Source of the DNA: a virus
IMG/VR virus record: IMGVR_UViG_3300044712_002165
Coordinates: 1 to 64,000 of that record
Direction: 5' to 3' (one strand)
Length of the DNA: 64,000 bases
Shown one piece after another: positions 54,840 to 62,343 of this stretch. A program made the translations under genes and the position numbers. The notes below the pieces were generated by a model that did not search any database, was not told where the DNA came from, and was given only the letters and a program-made list of their open reading frames with translations. Every line of letters starts with the position of its first letter. Within the stretch, counting starts at the first letter, position 1.

Positions 54840-55442
54840 ATGCGGATGAACTTCAAAAACACGTTCGGGTCGCAGGATTCGCGCCTCGACCTTCAGCGTG
54901 TTGACCTTTGGAAAGTCACGTTGCAGCTGCCGCAGGCGCTCGGACTGAGCTGGGCGGAAAACGTCGAGTTCGCACTCCAGAACTTTCCGTTCCCGGATCG
55001 TGCTCGCGAAATGACGGCGGTGAAGTACATGCAGCAGACCAACCACCTGTTGGGTGCTGACGTAGCCACCACGCCTGTTGAAATCCAGGTGCGGTATGCG
55101 TTCGCTCAGCGGACCGCAGAGGCCCTGGAGAAGTGGTTCCAGTTGTGCGCCAACCAGAGGACTGGTGGTGTCGGCTTGACCTCCCAGGTGAAGGCCAAGG
55201 GCTACATGCGCTGGCTCGTCCCGAACATGCAGAAGCAGATTCAGGACATCCGCGGCGTGGCCGTGCCGGGCGAGAACACCCTGAACGAGGGCCTGACGTA
55301 CGAGCTGGAAGGCTGCGTCATCCGCGGGCTGAAGTTCACGGATGCGGACATGACCCAGAGCGGTCCAGTCAACATGGTCTTCTCGCTCCAGATCGACCGG
55401 TACTACCCGGTGAATCTGGACCAGATGGTCATCAACACATGA
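54840..55442 (+). CDS. Tail tube protein (gp19-like)
   Basis: A 200-residue protein from the ATG at 54840, with one of the few clear ribosome-binding sites in the window (AGGAGA, 8 nt upstream). RVDLWKVTLQLPQALGLSW, VEIQVRYAFAQRTAEALEKWFQL and GCVIRGLKFTDADMTQSGPVNMVFSLQIDRYYP follow gp19-type tube proteins. Directly follows the sheath gene, the usual order. Confidence 0.9.
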   Translation: MRMNFKNTFGSQDSRLDLQRVDLWKVTLQLPQALGLSWAENVEFALQNFPFPDRAREMTAVKYMQQTNHLLGADVATTPVEIQVRYAFAQRTAEALEKWFQLCANQRTGGVGLTSQVKAKGYMRWLVPNMQKQIQDIRGVAVPGENTLNEGLTYELEGCVIRGLKFTDADMTQSGPVNMVFSLQIDRYYPVNLDQMVINT

Positions 55443-55750
55443 GCGACGAGCTGCTCGCGGACGTTGAGGCTTTGGATCAGGAGCAGGTGGACGTTGTCCT
55501 TCCGGCTCCTGAACCGTTGAGCACGTCTACCGCGGGCCTGGCTTGCCCTCATTGCGACAGCCTGGAAACAGCGGTTCAGGAGGTTGAGGACGCGGAGGTT
55601 GGTCTCTCAGGTGGTGGCGAGAAGTTGAAGGTTGTGATCTGCCAGCAATGCCAGGCAGAGTTCTGTCCGCCACCGCCGCTTGAGTCGGCAGCCGTCATCG
55701 AGGCAGTCTTGGCGCGCCGCGCTGTGGTTGCCAGGAAGCTTTTGTCGTGA
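55439..55750 (+). CDS. Zinc-ribbon protein in tail operon
   Basis: A 103-residue protein, start overlapping the tube stop. Two CxxC pairs, CPHCDS and CQQCQAEF, make a zinc ribbon; the N-terminus is acidic. At this position many phages encode tail assembly chaperones; this one may fill that place, but the sequence does not prove it. Confidence 0.68.
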   Translation: MSDELLADVEALDQEQVDVVLPAPEPLSTSTAGLACPHCDSLETAVQEVEDAEVGLSGGGEKLKVVICQQCQAEFCPPPPLESAAVIEAVLARRAVVARKLLS

Positions 55751-56274
55751 AGGGATTCGTCACCATCATCGGCGTCACGTTGGCAGACGGCACGCCTGTT
55801 TCGACGCAGAAGGCCATCGAGTATGGCTGGATCACTGCGCCTGTCGGTCGCCAACCCGGCGGCTGGGGGCTTGAGCGTCACGAGGTGCCCATCGGCACGA
55901 ACCTCATCGTGGACCAGGGGCGGCAGTGCAACGCGTACGCCATGGGTTACCGGTCGCCGATCACCGATTACGTCATTGCGCGTTTCGGAGTGGGCACGGG
56001 GCTCACCGCAGCGAAGGCAACAGATGTGGCGCTCGAAGCACCTATCACGCTAAGCACCGGTCTGACGAAGCCTGTCGATCTGGTCGATTTCCCCGGGCCG
56101 TTCATGGTGCGCATCATCGGCACGCTGAGCACGAGCGAAGCCAACGGCTACGTCATCTCGGAGATGGGTGCGTTTACGGCAGCCGGCACGCTCATTGCCC
56201 GCAAGGTTCGCTCAACGACGATCAACAAAACCTCTGATTTTGCGCCAACAATCGCTTGGCGTATACGCTTCTGA
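55747..56274 (+). CDS. Hypothetical virion-type protein
   Basis: A 175-residue protein, GTG start overlapping the previous stop. Beta-rich with PGPFMVRIIGTLSTSEANGYVISEMGAFTAAGTLIARKVRSTTINKT, which resembles the tail-fibre/collar-type proteins that contain 'ISEMGLF...G.L.A...' segments. Probably a fibre or baseplate-associated protein. Confidence 0.7.
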   Translation: MKGFVTIIGVTLADGTPVSTQKAIEYGWITAPVGRQPGGWGLERHEVPIGTNLIVDQGRQCNAYAMGYRSPITDYVIARFGVGTGLTAAKATDVALEAPITLSTGLTKPVDLVDFPGPFMVRIIGTLSTSEANGYVISEMGAFTAAGTLIARKVRSTTINKTSDFAPTIAWRIRF

Positions 56275-56277
56275 GCC

Positions 56278-56631
56278 ATGATCACGCACGTCACCGACAG
56301 CCAGGTAGTTGGGGAGACCGAAGCCACGCTGTGGAGCACGATCCAGCAGGGACCGGTCTCCATGATGGTCATCATCAAAAACTCCGGCGTCAACACCATG
56401 AACTATCGCTTCCAGGAGTACAACGGGAGCGCGTGGGTTGACCTCGGAGCCTCGGGCTCGGACTACTACAACACGCTTTCACCGAACGAGGTCCGCGGGT
56501 TCAAGGTTTCCTCGACCTATCCGCAGGTCCAGATGGTCGGAAACGCTTCCGGCGGCGCGTTCCTGGAGTTCTCGGTTGACCGCTACGTCAATCGGGCTTC
56601 CGGCGGCTCAATCCCTCTCCTGAGCCTGTAG
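56278..56631 (+). CDS. Hypothetical beta-rich protein
   Basis: A 117-residue protein with a clear beta-sandwich pattern (MMVIIKNSGVNTMNYRFQEYNGSAWVDLGASGSDYYNTLSPNEVRGFKVSSTYPQVQMVGNASGG). A head or tail decoration protein is plausible. No family recognised. Confidence 0.68.
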   Translation: MITHVTDSQVVGETEATLWSTIQQGPVSMMVIIKNSGVNTMNYRFQEYNGSAWVDLGASGSDYYNTLSPNEVRGFKVSSTYPQVQMVGNASGGAFLEFSVDRYVNRASGGSIPLLSL

Positions 56632-56632
56632 T

Positions 56633-57022
56633 ATGGCTCGCCCACTCAAGCCCGGCACGCTTCGGACCAAGACCTGGCCCGGCGTCAAACCCGACGACAA
56701 GCACGCGCCTGAGACGACGCGCTACCAGAACCGGACTGATTTCGTGCCGCCGCCGGAGGCTCAGGCCGTCATCGACAAGATGTGGCCGCACATCGAGAGG
56801 GCCTTCAAGCAGTACGGGGCCTCCGAAGGCATGCTGGCTGTTTACGTCGCGACGCGTGACGCGACCAAAGCGGCCGGGTGGGGAGACGACAAGGCGCACC
56901 TGATGCGCGACTACATCCTGGGCATGGTCAACAAGGCCAAATTCAAGCCGAACTTCGGGTCTGACCCTGAGTTTCAGGTTGAGTCTGCCGAGCGGATCGT
57001 AAACAGGCTGCTCGAAGCCTGA
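56633..57022 (+). CDS. Hypothetical protein
   Basis: A 129-residue protein with a Lys/Pro-rich N-terminus and helical rest (PPEAQAVIDKMWPHIERAFKQYGASEGMLAVYVATRDATKAAGWGDDKAHLMRDYIL). Convergent with the nuclease gene. No family. Confidence 0.65.
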   Translation: MARPLKPGTLRTKTWPGVKPDDKHAPETTRYQNRTDFVPPPEAQAVIDKMWPHIERAFKQYGASEGMLAVYVATRDATKAAGWGDDKAHLMRDYILGMVNKAKFKPNFGSDPEFQVESAERIVNRLLEA

Positions 57023-57024
57023 TT

Positions 57025-57870
57025 CTACTCGGCGTAGTCGTCGGTGTTTCTGGCGTGTCCGTAGACGTGCCAGATTTCGTCGTAGAGGCTGGCAATCCCA
57101 GGAATCCCGAGGTCTGCCACGTCCCGTGGTTTGGCCAGCACTATGGGAGCCGGCTCAGGAACATCCGGAACATCCGTGTGCAGAAGCGTTCGGTCCAGTG
57201 ACGACCAGAACGCTTCCTTCAGCTCCTCCGGAACCTGCGCGTCGATGGCTTCTACGACCTTGTCGAACGGCATGTCGTTTGGAATCTGCTCGAAGAGCTT
57301 CTGGCACTTCTTTGGTCCCCAACGGGGAATGCCTGCGATGTTGTCTACAGGATCACCGATGATCGCCAGAGCTATGGCGATTTGGTTGGGGTGCTTGACG
57401 CCCCACTTTCGGTTGATGAGGTGCGGAGAAAGCGTCGCTTTTTCGTTGAGGCAGTAATAGCGCACAGGACCGCCCTGGAGCTGCATCAGGTCCTTGTCGC
57501 CTGACACGACGTACACCGCATCAGCCGGGCTTTTGTAAACGGCAGTTGCGACAACGTCGTCACCCTCGAAGTCCTGGTGTTCGGCGTTGGGCGCGCCGAA
57601 CACGAAGTGCAGCACGTCGCGCACCGCCTGCTTGGTCTCGTGGTACTCTGGCGGCTTCTCGGCTCTGTTCTTCTCGGCTTTCCGGGCTCCGTCCCAGGCG
57701 AACAGCAGGCGGTCGATCTTCTCGCCGATCTTGTCGTTTCGTGGATTCAGGATGACGCACAGCGTCTGCAAGACCAGGCGCACGGCCTCTGCCGGGTCAG
57801 GGTTGATGCGCTGTGCAGCATACCAGGAACGGGCGTAGAGCGAGTTGGCGTCCACGATCATGTCCGTCAT
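57025..57870 (-). CDS. 5'-3' exonuclease / flap endonuclease (FEN, RNase H-like)
   Basis: A 281-residue minus-strand protein from the ATG at 57870. MIVDANSLYARSWY and FAWDG supply the first metal-binding Asp residues, FEGDDVVATAV and VYVVSGDKDLMQLQGG the central acidic cluster, and AIIGDPVDNIAGIPRWGPKK the H3TH that binds DNA. Family members remove RNA primers and flaps, as T4 RNase H does. Overlaps the upstream small gene by 4 nt. Confidence 0.92.
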   Translation of the reverse strand: MTDMIVDANSLYARSWYAAQRINPDPAEAVRLVLQTLCVILNPRNDKIGEKIDRLLFAWDGARKAEKNRAEKPPEYHETKQAVRDVLHFVFGAPNAEHQDFEGDDVVATAVYKSPADAVYVVSGDKDLMQLQGGPVRYYCLNEKATLSPHLINRKWGVKHPNQIAIALAIIGDPVDNIAGIPRWGPKKCQKLFEQIPNDMPFDKVVEAIDAQVPEELKEAFWSSLDRTLLHTDVPDVPEPAPIVLAKPRDVADLGIPGIASLYDEIWHVYGHARNTDDYAE

Positions 57871-58049
57871 GCGGTGCCTCCCTTCATCGCGGCATTCTCG
57901 CGTTCCACGCACTCGTTGCGCCACTCGACGAGCTGGTCCATCAAGTCGTCAGGAATTTGGGTCGCGTCGAGGACAATCCCCTTACCGTCCCACGCCAGGC
58001 TGAACAGGAGTTTCCAGCGTGCCTCCCGGCGCAGGCGCGCTTCCTCCAC
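57867..58049 (-). CDS. Small protein overlapping baseplate gene in another frame
   Basis: A 60-residue minus-strand frame from a GTG at 58049: EEARLRREARWKLLFSLAWDGKG... DDLMDQLVEWRNECVERENAAMKGG. It overlaps the end of the 57982-58812 gene by 68 nt in the +1 frame. Six consecutive T at the junction (minus strand) could allow a frameshift making a joined product. It could also be a separate gene started at the GTG. Confidence 0.55.
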   Translation of the reverse strand: MEEARLRREARWKLLFSLAWDGKGIVLDATQIPDDLMDQLVEWRNECVERENAAMKGGTA

Positions 58050-58812
58050 GAAAAAACTCGGTCTCGAAGCCCAACCGGTAGGTGAATCGGGTGCCGCACT
58101 CGTCGCAGATGTGCTGAATGTCCGTGTTGAGGTGCGGAGAAAGCCGATCCTGCTCGGTCTCCAGGAACTTGAGGTCGGCCGGGGTGAGCGCGTTGTACCA
58201 GCGCAGCATTTCGTCCAAGGTGTCCGCGGTGCTGCCGTTGATCGACACGATGCCGAGGAGCGTCCGCATGAGCCTGTCGGAAACAACCTGGCGATCTTGC
58301 GACGAGCGTTCGGTCACGATCTTCTCGTCGCGCACCGTCAGCGGGCGGATGCGCACCGTATCCTTCGCGTCTGCCAGCAGGATGTCGTCCCAGCCTGGGT
58401 AGTCGGCTGCCTTTTCGCCGATCTTCTCCAGCTCGTCAGGAACCACGATGGCTTCCTGGTTGGCGTGGTGGCAGGACGGGCACTCGGCGTTGTATACGAC
58501 GCGCCCTTCGCCAGCGGCCATGGCGCGTGCCGTCAACAAAATCGTCATCAGCTCGGAGGTGAGCAGATCGTCGATTTTGCCGCCGTTCAGGTTGCATAGG
58601 CGTTCGACCAGGCTGAACACCACCTCGGTGCGCTTCGACCGACGCACCTGTTCGAGCATGAACTCGTCGATGGACGAATCCCACGGGTAGACCGTGATTC
58701 GGCCTTCCGGCCATGCAGTCGGATTGGTGTACCCACGCGACAGAAGGATGATTTCGCGACTGAAAGCCTGTCGCCGAGGCTTCAGGCTCTGCATGTTCGT
58801 CTTGAGCGGCAT
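57982..58812 (-). CDS. T4-baseplate-like assembly protein with zinc site
   Basis: A 276-residue minus-strand protein. SREIILLSRGYTNPTAWPEG... ITVYPWDSSIDEFML opens it, CPSCHHAN and CDECGTRF form a zinc-type cluster, and TVRIRPLTVRDEKIVTERSSQ is central. The arrangement resembles T4 baseplate hub/wedge assembly proteins (the T4_baseplate family, gp26-like). Next to the spike gene on the same strand. Assignment moderate. Confidence 0.65.
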   Translation of the reverse strand: MPLKTNMQSLKPRRQAFSREIILLSRGYTNPTAWPEGRITVYPWDSSIDEFMLEQVRRSKRTEVVFSLVERLCNLNGGKIDDLLTSELMTILLTARAMAAGEGRVVYNAECPSCHHANQEAIVVPDELEKIGEKAADYPGWDDILLADAKDTVRIRPLTVRDEKIVTERSSQDRQVVSDRLMRTLLGIVSINGSTADTLDEMLRWYNALTPADLKFLETEQDRLSPHLNTDIQHICDECGTRFTYRLGFETEFFRGGSAPAPGGTLETPVQPGVGR

Positions 58813-58828
58813 ACGGTAGAGAACGGGT

Positions 58829-59779
58829 TTACGAAGTGAAAACGGTTCGAGAAATGAGGAGACTCGGTTCAGGTTGAACTATGCCGATGGGCGGAATCAC
58901 CGGAGGGAACGTGTTGCTCCCGTTGTTCCCGTTGCCGTGCGTGTGCGTGCTGAGGTAAAGCAGCAAGCTTTCAAGGAACAGAGTCAGCTGCGTGCCCAGG
59001 ACGTTGGGTTCAACCGCCTGGGCGCTTCCAAGGCGCACGATAGGGGCAGTCAGAGAAGCCTCGGCAAGGGCGTCCAGGGTGATATTTGAAGCTGCTCCGA
59101 CACTGAAGTCGTAGGTGGTCTGGAAATCGACGCTTCCGCCGCACTGAACCGAAAAATCACCCGTCATCGTGGTCCAGTCGAAGTTGTTCGAGAAGCCCGT
59201 GACGGCCTCGCCAACGTTGATGGCGAGGTCCTCGTTTGCGAAGACAGAAATGCCGTTGTCGAGGTCGTCGAGCCGGACCAGGTTACCCAGCGATGTGCTG
59301 AGGTCAATTCGGCCGTCGGCTTCGCCGTCGATAATCTGTAAACGGTATCCCTGGGACGTGATCGCGTTGATGCCTGTCTCTGCCAGCTCCAGCGCGTGGT
59401 TGAAGCGAGTCCAGAAGCTGGATTGAGGTTTGCCGACTTCGCCGGTTGCCGTCATCGCGTAAGGATGCAGCTTCAGCTTGTCGCGATCCGAGAAGGTTTG
59501 CATGCCCCATTCCCAGATGGGCTTTTCAGGTTCACCGTCGAGAAAGCGCACCCACACATGGTCTCCAGGTGCGGGCAGGTGCGAGAACCCTCCGCTCTGC
59601 GCGCTGCCACCTGCGGGCATACCTGCGGGCATCGCCCAAGGCAAATCGTTTACGCCGATGTACCCCGCGGCTGAGCTGCTGACGCCGTGAATATGTGCGA
59701 CGCGCACCTTTGCGCGGCCCAGTTTTTCTGGATCACGCACGTTCTCGACGACCCCGCCGTATGTGCCAAAAAATCGCAT
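58829..59779 (-). CDS. Baseplate spike / gp5-like OB-fold protein
   Basis: A 316-residue minus-strand protein from the ATG at 59779. FFGTYGGVVENVRDPEKLGRAKVRVAHIHGV is the gp5/VgrG OB-fold start, and GDHVWVRFLDGEPEKPIWEWG the second half. Later SVQCGGSVDFQTTYDFSVGAASNITLDALAEASLTAPIVRLG gives beta-helix-like repeats, and a HTHGNGNNGS stretch could bind metal near the tip. No lysozyme domain is inserted, unlike T4 gp5. Confidence 0.86.
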   Translation of the reverse strand: MRFFGTYGGVVENVRDPEKLGRAKVRVAHIHGVSSSAAGYIGVNDLPWAMPAGMPAGGSAQSGGFSHLPAPGDHVWVRFLDGEPEKPIWEWGMQTFSDRDKLKLHPYAMTATGEVGKPQSSFWTRFNHALELAETGINAITSQGYRLQIIDGEADGRIDLSTSLGNLVRLDDLDNGISVFANEDLAINVGEAVTGFSNNFDWTTMTGDFSVQCGGSVDFQTTYDFSVGAASNITLDALAEASLTAPIVRLGSAQAVEPNVLGTQLTLFLESLLLYLSTHTHGNGNNGSNTFPPVIPPIGIVQPEPSLLISRTVFTS

Positions 59780-59787
59780 TCTACAGG

Positions 59788-59794
59788 TAGTTAC
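59788..59794 (+). promoter_or_regulatory. TAGTTAC late-type promoter box
   Basis: TAGTTAC, 3 nt, then the GTG at 59798; between divergent genes. Confidence 0.6.
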
Positions 59795-59797
59795 GGT

Positions 59798-60637
59798 GTG
59801 CGCATCACGCCCGCCAAGCAGAAGAACGTGTGGGGAAGCCAGGCTACGGGCCTCACTTTGGAGCCGCAGCGCTCTGATCTTTGGATGGTAGACATGGATG
59901 CCGCAGTGAACGCGCTGAACGCCTCCTGGTCTGCCATCTACCCAAGTAACGCCAATCTGCTTGAGCCTCTTTTGCCACAGTTCGTCACTTCGGTGACGTT
60001 TCCGAACTTCGCCGTGAAGCCGGAGGTTTATCGCCGGTCGTCGATTCCGTACAACATGCCTGGATTCGATGAACCGATTGAACCGGTGAAGATCACATTC
60101 CTGTTGAACCAGGACAACAGGGGCGTGTCTCCTGTATACGAATTCGTCACGCGCTGGCAGGCGCTGACCAGGCTTGGCCGTGGGAGTCGAATACTCGAAG
60201 GACCGCTCGACAACGACGTGTACCCTGACGCCGAAACTGAAGCGTTGCCGATTTTTCGGTTCAGCTTTGAAATCGTGCACCTGCGTGGTGCACAGCTACA
60301 AACGCAGAATGTGGGTGCTGAGCTTGCGCGCCTCAACGAATCGGTCAAGCAGGCGGTCATAACCAGACGGCGCATTCAGGATGCGCTCAAGCTGGGCAAC
60401 GTGCGCTCCGATTTCTTTACGGCTTCTTCTGCTATTTCGTCGTCCAGCACGCGTCTCGTTGAGTCCACGGGATTCCTGGAGCGCGCTTGCACCTTTGTGG
60501 TTCAGAACGCCTGGATTGGAAGCTTCAAGTTGTCCGACCTGGCCTACAAGCAGACTGAACTGGTAACCCTGGAAGCTACGTTCTACCCAGAAACGGTGCA
60601 CGTAACGCGTGGGGGCGACACCGACCCAATTCCCTGA
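59798..60637 (+). CDS. Baseplate tube-initiator-like protein (gp48/gp54-type)
   Basis: A 279-residue protein, GTG start with a late-type box. PVKITFLLNQDNRGVSPVYEFVTRWQALTRLGRGSR and ERACTFVVQNAWIGSFKLSDLAYKQTELVTLEATFYPETV show the tube-fold strand pattern with a long helix between. Such proteins cap the baseplate and start tube growth. Similarity is by fold impression. Confidence 0.65.
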   Translation: MRITPAKQKNVWGSQATGLTLEPQRSDLWMVDMDAAVNALNASWSAIYPSNANLLEPLLPQFVTSVTFPNFAVKPEVYRRSSIPYNMPGFDEPIEPVKITFLLNQDNRGVSPVYEFVTRWQALTRLGRGSRILEGPLDNDVYPDAETEALPIFRFSFEIVHLRGAQLQTQNVGAELARLNESVKQAVITRRRIQDALKLGNVRSDFFTASSAISSSSTRLVESTGFLERACTFVVQNAWIGSFKLSDLAYKQTELVTLEATFYPETVHVTRGGDTDPIP

Positions 60638-61767
60638 TGATCCCGACATCTCCAGGCACCAGAAACGTCCTGAAAGCGCTGCGCATTCCATGTGCCAGGA
60701 CGTGCACGCTTGTATACGGATTCTCACGCGAGGCACAGACCAACATCGGCTACACGTTGGAGATGCCAGACGGAGAGCCGGCGGTCGCGTGCGGAACAGG
60801 GACTGTCATTGCGATCCGTGAGCGTTTCGCCGACTGGGCCTACTCATCAGCACTGAGCAACGTGCTGATCAAGGAGGTGCTGATTGAGCACGGTGACGGT
60901 GTCCGAACTTTGATCTCCGGCTTGGCTTCGGTGTCGGTTGTTGACGGAGACTCGGTTGAGCGAGGCGCTGAAATTGGGTACGGAGCCACTTCGCAGGTTC
61001 ATTTCCGAATTCTGCTGTTCGAGCAGGCCATCGATCCGGCAGTCCTCGGCGCGCCGTTTGCGATGTACGACGGGCGCTACGTTCCAGGACAGGATCGGAA
61101 GATTCGGTTTGCTCCGGACAAGGTACAGCGCGATCCGAGCGAAGGCTACCTTGTCCGCCTGTACAACGGCATTCGGTATTTCAAGGCCCTGATTTCGTCG
61201 AATTTCCTGGTCAGCGTCGATTGCAACGGATCAGGCACCAAGGTTGGTCCTGGCCAGGTTACGGTCAACAGCTCGGACTACTGGAACGTCTACAGTCCGG
61301 CCCAGTTTTACGCCGTCGGCACCTACGCTTGCGGGTACGGAACGCTTTTCTCGTCCGACCCTGTGCTTTGGCTGTACGGCTACGACGGGGAGCGCACCAG
61401 CGCCTGGATCGAGAAGATCGTGGAGCCGCTGGCCCCTTTCTATGGCAGCACGTCGGCTTGGGATACGATGCTCGGCACTTGGCTTGGCGGATACTCCGGC
61501 ATCAACCCGGTTGAAACGTTTTTCAACGTGCGTGGGCTGCCGATGGGTACGCTGGACGTGTACCTCTATGGATTTGTCGCCTCAACGACGTTTATGGTTT
61601 CCGTAAACAGCGGATCAATCGCGACACAGGTTTTGAATCCAAACGGAACGGCTGGATACGCGGAAGGGCGCAACTACGTGAAGTTCACGGTCAGCATGCC
61701 GTTCAGAGGCATCCTGAACGTGAAAGCGTTCGGCTACTTCTCGGGCATGCAGATCATCAAGGTTTGA
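60637..61767 (+). CDS. Virion protein with degenerate M23-like domain
   Basis: A 376-residue protein overlapping the previous stop. Residues ~50-130 (GTGTVIAIRERFADW... VLIEHGDGVRTLISGLASVSVVDGDSVERGAEIGYGATSQVHFRIL) follow the lysostaphin/M23 layout. Only the final HxxI-like His is clear and the first metal ligands are missing, so it may be inactive. The rest is Tyr/Ser-rich and beta (YACGYGTLFSSDPVLWLYGYDG). Likely a baseplate or tail-tip protein. Confidence 0.68.
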   Translation: MIPTSPGTRNVLKALRIPCARTCTLVYGFSREAQTNIGYTLEMPDGEPAVACGTGTVIAIRERFADWAYSSALSNVLIKEVLIEHGDGVRTLISGLASVSVVDGDSVERGAEIGYGATSQVHFRILLFEQAIDPAVLGAPFAMYDGRYVPGQDRKIRFAPDKVQRDPSEGYLVRLYNGIRYFKALISSNFLVSVDCNGSGTKVGPGQVTVNSSDYWNVYSPAQFYAVGTYACGYGTLFSSDPVLWLYGYDGERTSAWIEKIVEPLAPFYGSTSAWDTMLGTWLGGYSGINPVETFFNVRGLPMGTLDVYLYGFVASTTFMVSVNSGSIATQVLNPNGTAGYAEGRNYVKFTVSMPFRGILNVKAFGYFSGMQIIKV

Positions 61768-61779
61768 GTTCTTGATGAT

Positions 61780-62343
61780 ATGCGGTCGGTGCCGTGGCAT
61801 ACCCATCCGTTCGTTTCTGGAGTTCTCGTGGTTTCAGACGCCACGCGCCTACCGCTTGCACGAGAGGCTGCTGACTCGTTTACAAAGCAAGATTGGCCCG
61901 TCAAGGAGCTGGTCATCGTCAACACGACAGGTGTGCCTGTAGGGCAAGGCCGTGAGCTTTTGTTTACGGTAGCTCCAACGTCGGACAGGAATGAACTGGT
62001 GCGCATCGGGTACTGTGCGTCCGGTGGGGAATGGTGCGCGGTGCTGGATGACAATGCCTGGTACGCGCCGGAGTACATCAAAACGCAGATGGCGCAGGCC
62101 GTTGACGGCGTTCGGGTGATGCTGACCTCAGGAGTGTTCTACTTCGACACTCGCCATCACACTACGGTCAGGCGTTGGGACATGGCCTCCTACGTGTTCA
62201 AGCGTACTGCCGAAACGCAGTTGCCTTCTGAGGTTACAGCTGAAGCCTTGCGTGCGGCTTTCAAGTCTGTTTACATTGTTGACCCGCACGCTGAAGCACC
62301 ACTGGTCACACGGTTTCTCTATGCTCACACGCCTTCCGATTGA
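61780..62343 (+). CDS. Small GT2-like glycosyltransferase
   Basis: A 187-residue protein. FVSGVLVVSDATRLPLAREAADSFTKQDWPVKELVIVNTTG is the N-terminal GT-A strand-helix unit, and WCAVLDDNAWYAPEYIKTQMAQ the DD metal site. Short for the family; it may be a minimal or partly degraded enzyme. Overlaps the next glycosyltransferase by 23 nt. Confidence 0.68.
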   Translation: MRSVPWHTHPFVSGVLVVSDATRLPLAREAADSFTKQDWPVKELVIVNTTGVPVGQGRELLFTVAPTSDRNELVRIGYCASGGEWCAVLDDNAWYAPEYIKTQMAQAVDGVRVMLTSGVFYFDTRHHTTVRRWDMASYVFKRTAETQLPSEVTAEALRAAFKSVYIVDPHAEAPLVTRFLYAHTPSD

